Source of the DNA: Desmonostoc geniculatum HA4340-LM1
Lineage (GTDB): Bacteria; Cyanobacteriota; Cyanobacteriia; Cyanobacteriales; Nostocaceae
Assembly (NCBI GenBank): GCA_019359545.1
Contig: JAHHHB010000019.1
Location: 24,215 to 88,214 of the forward strand
Length of the DNA: 64,000 nt
Direction of reading: 5' to 3'
A program made the translations under genes and the position numbers. The notes beneath the pieces are model-generated. The model made no database searches and was not told where the DNA came from. It worked only from the letters and a program-made list of their open reading frames with translations. Shown piece after piece: positions 1 through 6,998 of this stretch (positions are counted from its first letter, which is position 1; each line of letters opens with the position of its first letter).

Positions 1-572
1 GCTGTAATTGTACGGCGGCTCGTTGAAGAACGACCAGAAAAAGTCCAATCATCTTCGTTGAGTTTAGCTGCATATACAGCTCTAAAAACAAAAGGCTTTG
101 GCTCTACATTTTTAATGCTGTCGCTAGATGTATTGCTATCAAAGCAAAATACCATAAGCCATACAGCTTCAGGATTATGACCTTGCCAACCATTCAGATG
201 TCTAGAACCTTTAACTTCTATGCCTTGATTTGAATATTGAACCGCATTCTCCGGAAATGTATTTATTGGAATTAGATCTGGATGACCATTGTGATATTGA
301 TTCTTCACAAGGTTACCGCAGTACTTGGGAATACTCATATTCATAAATTCGCCTACAGTACTGCTAAAGTTTGCAGGCATCAAAAAACTTTCTAAACGCA
401 ACATATTTTTGGTTTTTAGTTGAATATTAATAAACCCTAGAAAATCGATAAACTCATTCATAGCTTGATATATATCGTCTATTTTTAATTCATATGGAAG
501 TTCACAACGAGAATTAAAAAATTCTAGATTTACTGAAATGGGCAAGCAAGCTTTTTGTTCTTTATCTGTCAT
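1..572 (-). CDS. Probable PD-(D/E)xK restriction endonuclease, N-terminal part (cut by window edge)
   Basis: An open frame with no stop runs from an ATG at 572 (minus strand) off the left edge, giving about 190 residues. It has a PD-(D/E)xK-like arrangement: HPD with D99, then about 20 residues later G-I-E119-V-K121, followed by a W-Q-G-H-N stretch. That spacing is what type II restriction endonuclease cores show, and no signal peptide or membrane segment is present. The gene lies 50 bp downstream of the Nudix gene on the same strand and could be co-transcribed with it. A cognate methyltransferase would lie to the left, outside the window. The endonuclease call is an inference from the motif; I cannot name the specificity, and another PD-(D/E)xK nuclease is possible. 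Confidence 0.6.
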   Translation of the reverse strand, partial: MTDKEQKACLPISVNLEFFNSRCELPYELKIDDIYQAMNEFIDFLGFINIQLKTKNMLRLESFLMPANFSSTVGEFMNMSIPKYCGNLVKNQYHNGHPDLIPINTFPENAVQYSNQGIEVKGSRHLNGWQGHNPEAVWLMVFCFDSNTSSDSIKNVEPKPFVFRAVYAAKLNEDDWTFSGRSSTSRRTIT

Positions 573-622
573 TGATATTGTCTGGCTTGGATTCTAAAAT
601 TTGCGTTTGTTTAACGCTATTA

Positions 623-1174
623 CTAATAAGTGATAAATTTTAAACCTAAGAAGAGAGCCGCTATAGTACCAGCAACAGAAATTTCTCCTTGAATAATTTT
701 CTCTAAAACTGATTCGGCGGAAATTAAGACAATCTCAATTTCTTCTGTAATATCAAGTTGTTGCTCTCTCACTTTTATGACATTTTCGGCTAAAAATAAA
801 TGTATTTGATTGGTATCTTTGCTTGGCTTATCGTATAAAGTTCCTATCTTTTTAAATTCTTGGGGGATATAACCAGTTTCTTCTGTAAATTCTCTAATTG
901 CTGCTACTTCAGCACTCTCTTTTGTAGGATCGAAATTCCCTGCTGGCAGTTCCACGAAAAATTCACCTACGGCATGTCTGTATTGGCGGACGAAAATAAT
1001 TTCTCTACTACTAGTTATAGGCAAAACCATTGCAACGTCTTGCTTAATACTGACAAAATAATCATCGATTATTTTTCCATTCGGCAATTCTATTTCATCT
1101 TGCCTTACCTTACACCAATAATGATCTAAGACCATTTTTGATTTCAAAGTTTTCCATTTCTTTAAGTTGCTCAT
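623..1174 (-). CDS. Nudix hydrolase, ADP-ribose pyrophosphatase type
   Basis: The 183-residue protein has a Nudix box at residues 79-102: G79, E86, then R94-E95-F-T-E98-E99-T-G. The loop between the first G and E holds one residue more than the standard GX5E, but the E-X7-REUXEEXGU part is canonical. Upstream lie the V-R-Q-Y-R and E-L-P-A-G segments usual in the ADP-ribose pyrophosphatase/NudF branch, which hydrolyses nucleoside diphosphate linked substrates in the cytoplasm with Mg2+. The length fits that branch. The gene is followed after 50 bp by the partial endonuclease gene. The substrate cannot be fixed from sequence alone. Confidence 0.85.
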   Translation of the reverse strand: MSNLKKWKTLKSKMVLDHYWCKVRQDEIELPNGKIIDDYFVSIKQDVAMVLPITSSREIIFVRQYRHAVGEFFVELPAGNFDPTKESAEVAAIREFTEETGYIPQEFKKIGTLYDKPSKDTNQIHLFLAENVIKVREQQLDITEEIEIVLISAESVLEKIIQGEISVAGTIAALFLGLKFITY

Positions 1175-1305
1175 AAATTAACTAATAAAGAAAATTTTGT
1201 ATAAGGAATCAAGTACTGAATGTAAAAAAGTATAACGGATACGTCCGACGATCTAAATTTTAAACTTACACTGGCTTTTGCAATAACATAATACGCTCTA
1301 TATTT

Positions 1306-2358
1306 ATGCAAATAAATGTAAATTTATTTACGGTTAATAAAAGATTTCCGTTGACCATTAGTCGCGGCACAACAGCACAGACAACGAATGTCTGGGTAAG
1401 AATTTCACAAGATGGTATCGAAGGCTGGGGAGAAGCGTCGCCGTTCGGTGTGGGTAATCATCGGCAATCAACTGATACAATCAAGGACGCTCTAGAGCAA
1501 GTTATACCACTGTTGCAAGCATTCAGTCCCTTACAGCGGCAGGAAATTGAGCAAGTATTAACCCAAAACCAGGTTTCTTCTGCTGTGAAAGCAGCTTTGG
1601 ATATGGCAATGCACGACTGGCTGGGTAAGCGCGTGGGGTTACCTCTATGGCAAATTTGGGGACTCGATCGCCACGCCATTGTACCAACTTCCCTGACAAT
1701 CGGCATTAATTCACCAGCAGGTGCGATCGCCAGAGCCAAAGACTGGTTAAACTTTACCGATGTTCGTATTTTCAAAGTCAAGCTGGGTAGTCCAGATGGC
1801 ATAGAAGCAGACCAAAAAATGCTCTTAGCAGTGCGAGAAGCAGCACCCGAAGTAGAATTTTTTGTTGATGCTAACGGCGGCTGGAGTTTAGAAGATGCGA
1901 TCGCCATGTGCAATTGGCTGGCTGATTTAGGTATAAAGTATGTAGAACAACCATTGCCACGAGGACAGGAAATAAGTTTAGCAACACTCAAGGAAAACTC
2001 TCCTCTCCCCATTTTTGTCGATGAAAGTTGCTTTACAAGTTCAGATATTCCCGATCTAGCAAACTACGTCGATGGGATTAATATTAAACTGATGAAATCA
2101 GGGGGACTAACCGAGGCAATGCGAATGGTACATGTAGCCAGAGCCTACGGCTTACAAGTAATGTTCGGTTGCTATTCTGACAGTTCCTTAGCCAATACAG
2201 CAGCAGCACAGCTAGCACCACTAGCTGATTATTTAGATTTAGACAGTCACCTTAACTTAATTGATGACCCCTTTACGGGTGCATCGATCAAAGAAGGGAG
2301 AGTTTTGCCAAAGGATTTACCAGGTTTGGGGGTACAGCACAGTGCGTCTGCCACTTAA
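1306..2358 (+). CDS. Enolase-superfamily amino-acid/dipeptide epimerase (DgcA-like)
   Basis: The 350-residue protein is a muconate-lactonizing-subgroup enolase-superfamily enzyme. The catalytic set is visible: K157-x-K159 in FKVK, metal ligands D188 (DANGGW), E214 (VEQPL) and D239 (VDES), and K264 in NIKLMKSGG. The family includes L-Ala-D/L-Glu epimerases (YcjG/YkfB) and the N-acetyl-D-Glu racemase DgcA. The next gene is a DUF1611 protein overlapping it by 17 bp. DgcN, a DUF1611 protein, acts with DgcA in D-glutamate use, so a role in D-amino-acid or muropeptide-derived dipeptide catabolism is likely. The choice between dipeptide epimerase and DgcA rests on this context and is an inference. 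Confidence 0.85.
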   Translation: MQINVNLFTVNKRFPLTISRGTTAQTTNVWVRISQDGIEGWGEASPFGVGNHRQSTDTIKDALEQVIPLLQAFSPLQRQEIEQVLTQNQVSSAVKAALDMAMHDWLGKRVGLPLWQIWGLDRHAIVPTSLTIGINSPAGAIARAKDWLNFTDVRIFKVKLGSPDGIEADQKMLLAVREAAPEVEFFVDANGGWSLEDAIAMCNWLADLGIKYVEQPLPRGQEISLATLKENSPLPIFVDESCFTSSDIPDLANYVDGINIKLMKSGGLTEAMRMVHVARAYGLQVMFGCYSDSSLANTAAAQLAPLADYLDLDSHLNLIDDPFTGASIKEGRVLPKDLPGLGVQHSASAT

Positions 2359-3388
2359 TCAACGAGTAGCTATCTTACTTCATGAGGGAATTACCGGGCC
2401 TAGCGGTAAAACAGGGCTAGCGATTTTACGCTATAGTGAAGCCCCAATCGTAGTAGTCATCGATCGCGACTCTGTTGGCAAATCTTTGTCAAAATTAACA
2501 GGTCTCAAGCGTGATGTCCCAATTGTCGCATCTGTAGCCGCCGCCCTAATGTACAAGCCGGAAGTCTTGGTAATTGGCATCGCCCCAGGAGGCGGCGCCG
2601 TTCCAGATGATTACTGGCTGGAAATCAAAGACGCTTTACAAGCTGGAATGTCGTTGGTGAATGGTTTACATACACCGATGGCAAATATGCCAGAGTTAAA
2701 TGCACTGCTCAAACCAGGGCAACTCATTTGGGATGTGCGGAAAGAGCCATCTAATATAAGTATTGCCAGCGGCATGGCACGCACTCTCCCGTGTCGGCGG
2801 GTATTGACTGTGGGAACCGACATGGCGATCGGTAAAATGTCAACTAGTTTAGAGTTACATTGGGCGTCAAAACTGCGGGGTTGGCGTTCTAAATTCTTAG
2901 CCACAGGTCAAACTGGCATCATGTTAGAAGGCGATGGCGTGCCTTTGGATGCCGTGCGGGTAGACTTTGCCGCCGGTGCTGTGGAACAAATAGTTATGCG
3001 CTATGGCAAAAACTACGACATCCTGCACATTGAAGGACAAGGTTCACTGCTACACCCTGGTTCAACCGCAACCCTACCCTTGATTCGTGGTTCCCAACCA
3101 ACCCAACTAATATTGGCACATCGCGCAGGACAAGTTCATATACGCAATCATCCCCATGTAGTAATTCCACCTTTGCGTAAGGTAATCCAACTTTATGAAA
3201 GTGTTGCTAGTGCAGGTGGTGCCTTTGGAAGTGTTCCTGTGGTGGGTATAGCGTTGAACACAGCCCATCTCGATGAATTTGCCGCTCATGAAGCGATCGC
3301 TCAAATCACAGCAGAAACCGGGCTACCTTGCACCGATGTCGTCCGCTTTGATGCCGATGTGCTTTTGGATGCAGTCATGAAGAATTAG
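2342..3388 (+). CDS. DUF1611 family protein (DgcN-like)
   Basis: I chose the GTG at 2342 (348 residues, V-R-L-P-L-N-Q) rather than an upstream in-frame ATG at 2261, because the first 27 codons of the longer frame only re-read the end of the epimerase gene, and a G-rich stretch precedes the GTG. The protein has two P-loop-like glycine segments, GPSGKTG near the N-terminus and a T-D-M-A-I-G-K-M-S motif near residue 160, and the E-G-Q-G-S-L motif usual in DUF1611. In characterised bacteria the DUF1611 protein DgcN N-acetylates D-glutamate and partners with the racemase DgcA. The 17-bp overlap with the epimerase gene implies translational coupling. Confidence 0.8.
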   Translation: MRLPLNQRVAILLHEGITGPSGKTGLAILRYSEAPIVVVIDRDSVGKSLSKLTGLKRDVPIVASVAAALMYKPEVLVIGIAPGGGAVPDDYWLEIKDALQAGMSLVNGLHTPMANMPELNALLKPGQLIWDVRKEPSNISIASGMARTLPCRRVLTVGTDMAIGKMSTSLELHWASKLRGWRSKFLATGQTGIMLEGDGVPLDAVRVDFAAGAVEQIVMRYGKNYDILHIEGQGSLLHPGSTATLPLIRGSQPTQLILAHRAGQVHIRNHPHVVIPPLRKVIQLYESVASAGGAFGSVPVVGIALNTAHLDEFAAHEAIAQITAETGLPCTDVVRFDADVLLDAVMKN

Positions 3389-3484
3389 ACTGATATTACT
3401 TAATAACAAATAGCAGGAATCTGAAAGCCTAATAATATTGTTGAAGAAGAATTCAGAATTCAGAATTCAGGAGTCAGAATAAAT

Positions 3485-3548
3485 CAGTCGGGGATTCAGA
3501 CCCGCGACTGATTAAAGACCACCAAATCGTAGATTTGGTGGGGGTCTT
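3485..3548. repeat. Double-hairpin intergenic element
   Basis: Two adjacent inverted repeats: CAGTCG at 3485-3490 pairs with CGACTG at 3505-3510 (with an inner GGG/CCC), and AAGACCACCAAATC at 3515-3528 pairs with GATTTGGTGG...TCTT at 3532-3548 with a GGG bulge. It is flanked on both sides by short GAATTCAGAATTC-type repeats (about 3449-3482 and 3578-3620). There is no coding potential. It may be a REP-like or decayed IS end and may also act as a bidirectional terminator between the convergent DUF1611 and pYEATS genes. Confidence 0.55.
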
Positions 3549-3670
3549 AAACCCGGTTATTCATCCGCCACTCGCACAGAATTCAGAATGAATTCTGACT
3601 CCTGACTCCTGAATTCTGTTCGATAAACTCGCTGTAAACAGTGGGTTTATCTTTATATTATGTAAAAAAA

Positions 3671-4381
3671 CTACTCTGGTGGACGCCCCGGTAGATCGAG
3701 ATAGCGAGTCAGCCATAACGCTTCTTGATTTTTCCGTTCGACATAGGCAATTACCGTGAACTCCCCCCAAAGATTCAGCCACAGTTCAAACTGATTCTGA
3801 TGTGACTCAGTAGCAATAATTTGTTTTTTAAAAGAATCATGTAAGCGATAGGTAACACGAACGCAATTATTAAAATCTACCTCTGAATAGGCCTCTAGCC
3901 AGACCTTAACCCGATACATTCCACGTTTTTCTAGAGTTCTGGGTACAATTACCTCAGATGTATGAATTAGATAGATACTCTCAGAAATTCCTGTAGAGTT
4001 TTTCTGATAATTCAGAACTTTTTCGTTAATATCTTCAGGGACTGTTACACCACTCACACCTTCTGAAGTTGCAGTCCTTACCTGTACATTTTTGATAACT
4101 AATGGAGCATCCAGGGACATAAAATCTCCCAATTTAACTGGAGAACCATCTTGAATTCTTGTGATAAAAGCATTAAATAAGCTACTAATTTGTTCGCTAA
4201 AATTTCTATGAATGTATTTTATTATAAAAACCCAAAAGACTAACCAGACTATGGTTTGCCAAAAAGGAACCCAACTTGCACCTAGCAGGTTTACTCCTTC
4301 CTGTTCCCGTTTTATAATCGGGGATGGTGATGGTTCAGGAGTTTGTGCGATATAAATAGTCTGAAAATGAGTAATTTTCAT
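3671..4381 (-). CDS. Membrane-anchored pYEATS domain protein
   Basis: The 236-residue protein has a single hydrophobic segment at about 38-57 (P-F-W-Q-T-I-V-W-L-V-F-W) and a C-terminal domain at about 153-231. That domain reads YRVKVWLEA, then VRVTYRLHDSF, FELWLNLWGEF and LTRYLDLP. This resembles the prokaryotic YEATS fold, where H-x-S/T-F, F-E-L, W-G-E-F and the final Y-L-D-L are characteristic. pYEATS domains have been described in membrane-linked signalling and conflict-type proteins, but their ligand is not established. Residues 60-150 match nothing I recognise. The gene stands alone, convergent with the DUF1611 gene. Confidence 0.65.
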   Translation of the reverse strand: MKITHFQTIYIAQTPEPSPSPIIKREQEGVNLLGASWVPFWQTIVWLVFWVFIIKYIHRNFSEQISSLFNAFITRIQDGSPVKLGDFMSLDAPLVIKNVQVRTATSEGVSGVTVPEDINEKVLNYQKNSTGISESIYLIHTSEVIVPRTLEKRGMYRVKVWLEAYSEVDFNNCVRVTYRLHDSFKKQIIATESHQNQFELWLNLWGEFTVIAYVERKNQEALWLTRYLDLPGRPPE

Positions 4382-4507
4382 TATGTTGTTAACCTCTATA
4401 GAACCTATTGGATATCGTCTGAGTGTCGATAGCAGTAGAATCCCACTTTATTATTTACCAGCCTAAGAAGTCTCTTGCTCCACTTTTTCACATCAGTAGA
4501 ATTTATG

Positions 4508-4529
4508 CCCCCAACTTATTGGGGGTTTT
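4508..4529 (+). terminator. Rho-independent terminator-like hairpin
   Basis: CCCCCAA (4508-4514) pairs perfectly with TTGGGGG (4519-4525), loop CTTA, followed by TTTT. It faces the + strand, yet no + strand gene ends here; the upstream gene is on the minus strand. It could end a short untranslated RNA starting near 4400. Confidence 0.55.
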
Positions 4530-4574
4530 CTTGTGGACGCAGAACAAAGACTCGAACTACTTGGCCAAGAATCT

Positions 4575-4606
4575 GCGATGGCGTACCCGCCCAACCAAGG
4601 CATCGC
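4575..4606. repeat. GCGATGGC...GGCATCGC REP-like palindrome, copy 1 of 3
   Basis: A 32-bp interrupted palindrome with GCGATG and CATCGC ends and a GTACCCGCCCAACC core. Related copies lie at about 5257-5290 (degenerate) and 5699-5730. The copies bracket the two small light-harvesting-like genes, so the palindrome is part of the duplicated unit or marks its edges. Confidence 0.6.
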
Positions 4607-4614
4607 TCATAAGT

Positions 4615-4870
4615 CAATACGGCGTTGCTGAATCAAGATATGAATTTACAATTTACGGTTATGTAGAGACGTAGCATTGCTACGTCTCTACAAGGATTTG
4701 GCATTAAACGACAAAATGTGGACAAACATAATTCATGACCAAATTCAGCAACGCCGTCAATACAGTTCAGTTAAGCATTTCTTTCTTGTCTTTGCGTCCT
4801 TTGAGTCCTTTGCGGTTCCTAAAAAAAATTGAATTTGACCAAGAGTTTTAGCCTTAACTGAACTGTATTG
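4615..4870. mobile_element. MITE with 18-bp terminal repeats and 10-bp target duplication, itself interrupted
   Basis: The right end at 4853-4870 is the exact reverse complement of CAATACAGTTCAGTTAAG. The left copy is split: its first six bases are at 4615-4620 and the rest continues at 4758-4775, after an inserted second element. The direct repeat GCTCATAAGT flanks it at 4605-4614 and 4871-4880. A 9-11 bp target duplication is typical of IS4-superfamily transposases, but no transposase gene is present here. Confidence 0.8.
4621..4755. mobile_element. MITE nested in the left terminal repeat of the previous element
   Basis: A 135-bp element with 13-bp perfect terminal inverted repeats GGCGTTGCTGAAT (4621-4633) and ATTCAGCAACGCC (4743-4755), flanked by the 8-bp duplication GTCAATAC (4613-4620 and 4756-4763). 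It contains a perfect 13-bp hairpin GTAGAGACGTAGC / GCTACGTCTCTAC at 4663-4691. The termini resemble those of the IS903 branch of IS5, which is only a suggestion. Confidence 0.8.
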
Positions 4871-4921
4871 GCTCATAAGTAACTTTTATGAAACCTATCA
4901 CCTTTTTTTTGTCAAGCCCTG

Positions 4922-4970
4922 TTGACAACTTGTAACAAAACTGTTAAATTTATTTACATAAGTTAACAAA
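4922..4970 (+). promoter_or_regulatory. Sigma70-type promoter with HLR1-like (RpaB) element, copy 1
   Basis: The -35 TTGACA (4922-4927) and -10 TAAATT (4945-4950) are 17 bp apart. The -35 is half of a perfect inverted repeat TTGTCAA-N6-TTGACAA. From 4953 to 4970, TTTACATA-AG-TTAACAAA matches the HLR1 consensus (direct repeats of (G/T)TTACA(T/A)(T/A) with 2-bp spacing) with one mismatch in the second half. HLR1 is bound by the response regulator RpaB in light-stress genes. Its place over the expected start of transcription fits repression under low light. Confidence 0.6.
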
Positions 4971-4988
4971 CAACCAAGAGAAAAAATT

Positions 4989-5159
4989 ATGTACACTACT
5001 GTAAACGAAGACGGCGTTCTCAATAACTATGCAACAGAACCCAAGGTCTACTACGCTGAGTACCCAGCGATTTGGGAACAACGTAAATACTTGATACAAG
5101 GTGTGTTTGCAACATTAATCGTCACTACTTTAGTATTGGTTGGTTTTAGCGTTAGTTAA
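4989..5159 (+). CDS. Ssl1498-family light-harvesting-like protein, copy 1
   Basis: A 56-codon gene missed by length cut-offs. The N-terminal half is hydrophilic with the motif Y-A-E-Y-P-A-I-W-E-Q-R-K-Y-L; the C-terminal half is one membrane helix, about residues 36-55. This is the architecture of the cyanobacterial Ssl1498 family, small thylakoid proteins related to high-light-inducible proteins. An A-rich stretch with AAGAG precedes the ATG by about 8 bases. The coding sequence, promoter and terminator recur almost unchanged 416 bp downstream. An HLR1-like element upstream supports light control. Confidence 0.85.
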   Translation: MYTTVNEDGVLNNYATEPKVYYAEYPAIWEQRKYLIQGVFATLIVTTLVLVGFSVS

Positions 5160-5214
5160 GATTTTTTGATTTCGGTATCGCTGTATCTCATCGCCATTCG
5201 TACTTCTCCTTTGA

Positions 5215-5241
5215 CCTCGGCTAATTTAGCCGGGGTTTTTT
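5215..5241 (+). terminator. Terminator of light-harvesting-like gene copy 1
   Basis: CCTCGGCTA / TAGCCGGGG stem with a 3-base loop followed by six T residues, about 55 bp after the stop codon. Confidence 0.85.
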
Positions 5242-5337
5242 CTGTTTTAGCGTTGTGCGATGGCATACTTGCCCAACCGAGGCACTGTTCATAAGCAAAT
5301 TTTACTATAGCCATCATTCTTTTTTTGTCAAGTCCTG

Positions 5338-5386
5338 TTGACGATTCGTAACAAAACTGTTAAATTTATTTACATAAGTTAACAAA
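5338..5386 (+). promoter_or_regulatory. Sigma70-type promoter with HLR1-like element, copy 2
   Basis: -35 TTGACG (5338-5343), 17-bp spacer, -10 TAAATT (5361-5366), then TTTACATA-AG-TTAACAAA at 5369-5386. The inverted repeat over the -35 is slightly decayed compared with copy 1 (TTGACGA rather than TTGACAA); the HLR1-like element is unchanged. Confidence 0.6.
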
Positions 5387-5404
5387 CAACCAAGAGAAAA
5401 AATT

Positions 5405-5575
5405 ATGTACACCACTGTAAATGAAGACGGCGTTCTCAATAACTACGCAACTGAACCCAAAGTCTACTACGCTGAGTACCCAGCGATTTGGGAACAACGT
5501 AAATACCTCATACAAGGTGTATTTGCAACATTAATCGTCACTACTTTAGTTTTGGTTGGTTTTAGCGTCAGCTAA
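5405..5575 (+). CDS. Ssl1498-family light-harvesting-like protein, copy 2
   Basis: A 56-codon gene encoding the same protein sequence as copy 1 as far as I can read it. The nucleotide differences are silent (for example GTC/GTT and CTC/TTG changes), which indicates purifying selection after a tandem duplication with a 416-bp period. One membrane helix is at residues 36-55. It has its own promoter with HLR1-like element and its own terminator, so the two copies are likely expressed independently and together raise dosage. Confidence 0.85.
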   Translation: MYTTVNEDGVLNNYATEPKVYYAEYPAIWEQRKYLIQGVFATLIVTTLVLVGFSVS

Positions 5576-5631
5576 GATTTTTAGATTTCGGTATCGCTAT
5601 ATCTCATCGTCATTCTCACTTCTCGACTTTA

Positions 5632-5658
5632 CCTCGGCTAATTTAGCCGGGGTTTTTT
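5632..5658 (+). terminator. Terminator of light-harvesting-like gene copy 2
   Basis: The same CCTCGGCTA / TAGCCGGGG stem as copy 1, followed by six T residues. Confidence 0.85.
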
Positions 5659-5742
5659 GTGTTTTAGGCATTGTGTATCTGGCGTTATATAAATAACTGC
5701 GATGGCGTACCCGCCCAACCTAGGCATCGCTCCATATGCCTC

Positions 5743-5903
5743 AGGATTTACGCACAGGTAACGGAAAATCGAACCGCAGAGGACGCAGAGAAGCCAGTGC
5801 GTTGGGCGAGTTCCCCGACTTGTTCGCTCTTAGCGTTCCCGCAGGGTAGCAACTGGCGCGACACGGAGAAATGAGAGTTTCAGACAGTTCTTGCGTAAGT
5901 CCT
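5743..5903. mobile_element. MITE-like element with AGGAYTTACGCA ends, copy 1
   Basis: Imperfect terminal inverted repeats AGGATTTACGCA (5743-5754) and TGCGTAAGTCCT (5892-5903), 11 of 12 bases complementary. The same ends bound a 194-bp element at 12468-12661. The interior carries a cyanobacterial intergenic repeat with a CGCAGAGGACGCAGAG motif. The reading frame across it (5671-5874) has no protein-like features. Confidence 0.6.
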
Positions 5904-6194
5904 ATACGTATTTGCTGATTCAGTAAGTCGGCAGAATAAAACTAAACTATGTGAAAAAAGGTAAACAAGGCTGAAGCCCTGTTCCCTCCTGCCTTATCCC
6001 AACTTTAGGAGTACTATTAATCTTGGATTTTCCTAAATTATTCTCCATTTCCAAGTGTTTTACGGGAAATTTTTTTAAACTTCACACTCTAATTCACACT
6101 ATTGCCCTACGATAGTTATAGTGGATGATAAATTACGTCTATATGTCTGTAATGATGCCCAATTTTTCTGAAAGCCCCAAAAAGGATGTAGAAA
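5904..6194. other. Leader region of the TIGR04255 island
   Basis: AT-rich DNA without a recognisable gene. It should contain the promoter of the TIGR04255 gene, but no clear -35/-10 pair stands out. The missing 5' end of the M48 peptidase gene was looked for here and not found. Confidence 0.4.
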
Positions 6195-6998
6195 GTGGTT
6201 AATTTCAATCCACTCACCGCACCACCGCCCCAAGAAGTGCCCCTAAAGGATGCACCCCTTGTTCGAGTGATTGCACAAGTGCGCTTTCCACCTATTCTCT
6301 CAATCGAGAAGAAAGATTTTGTGGGTTCATTTCAAGAGGCAATTCGAGAAGAATATCCCATTCTACAGCCTGAGCAAACTCAGGGTTTTGCTATTGGCTC
6401 CCAAGGTGTTGTTCCAATTGCACCCCAAGTTACTTGGCGGTTTGTGGACACTACAAATAGTTGGAATTGGCGAGTTTCATTAGCACCTGATTTTGTTGCA
6501 CTTGAGACAACTTCTTACCTAAGTCGTAGTGATTTTTTGAAACGTTTAGAAAACATACTTGTTGCGCTTAATGAAAACTTTCATCCTGCAAGTATTGAAA
6601 GATTTGGTTTGCGATATATCGATAGAATTGTCGGTCAAAATTTCCAAGACATATCATTACTAGTGAAGCCTGAGATAGCTGGAATGATGAATGCTGATTT
6701 TAGAGAGTATCTTCATCAAACGATTAATGAATCTTTGTTTATTATTCCAGATGGAGGCAAACAAATCGTAGCAAGATGGGGAGCTATGCCTGCTGGTACA
6801 ACTTTTGATCCAGAGTCCATAGAAGCTGTTGGTGAAGCTAGTTGGATTCTTGATATAGACATGTCTATTTCCCAAAATCGGCAATTTTGCGTTGAAGAAT
6901 TGATGGGTGAAGCGCAACATTTTGCTGAGAGAATTTATACCTTTTTTCGATGGGCAGTAAAGGATGATTTCCTACGGCGTTATGGAGGTGAATTATGA
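6195..6998 (+). CDS. TIGR04255 family protein
   Basis: The 267-residue soluble protein begins with P-L-K-D-A-P-L-V-R-V-I-A-Q-V-R-F and contains R-F-G-L-R-Y-I-D-R-I near residue 140. Both are hallmarks of the sporadically distributed TIGR04255 family, whose biochemical role is unknown. Its stop overlaps the ATG of the HTH gene by 4 bp (ATGA), so the two are translationally coupled. A third gene follows in the same direction. The patchy distribution of the family and the insertion scars around it suggest an accessory, possibly defence or addiction-type, operon. That role is inference. The protein has no signal peptide. Confidence 0.8.
   Translation: MVNFNPLTAPPPQEVPLKDAPLVRVIAQVRFPPILSIEKKDFVGSFQEAIREEYPILQPEQTQGFAIGSQGVVPIAPQVTWRFVDTTNSWNWRVSLAPDFVALETTSYLSRSDFLKRLENILVALNENFHPASIERFGLRYIDRIVGQNFQDISLLVKPEIAGMMNADFREYLHQTINESLFIIPDGGKQIVARWGAMPAGTTFDPESIEAVGEASWILDIDMSISQNRQFCVEELMGEAQHFAERIYTFFRWAVKDDFLRRYGGEL

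Noticed and set aside
4423..4674. 83-codon + strand frame
   Set aside because: Runs through a terminator hairpin, a REP-like palindrome and into a MITE; not a gene.
5671..5874. 67-codon open frame on the + strand
   Set aside because: It lies across a MITE-like element and known-type intergenic repeats; composition is not protein-like.
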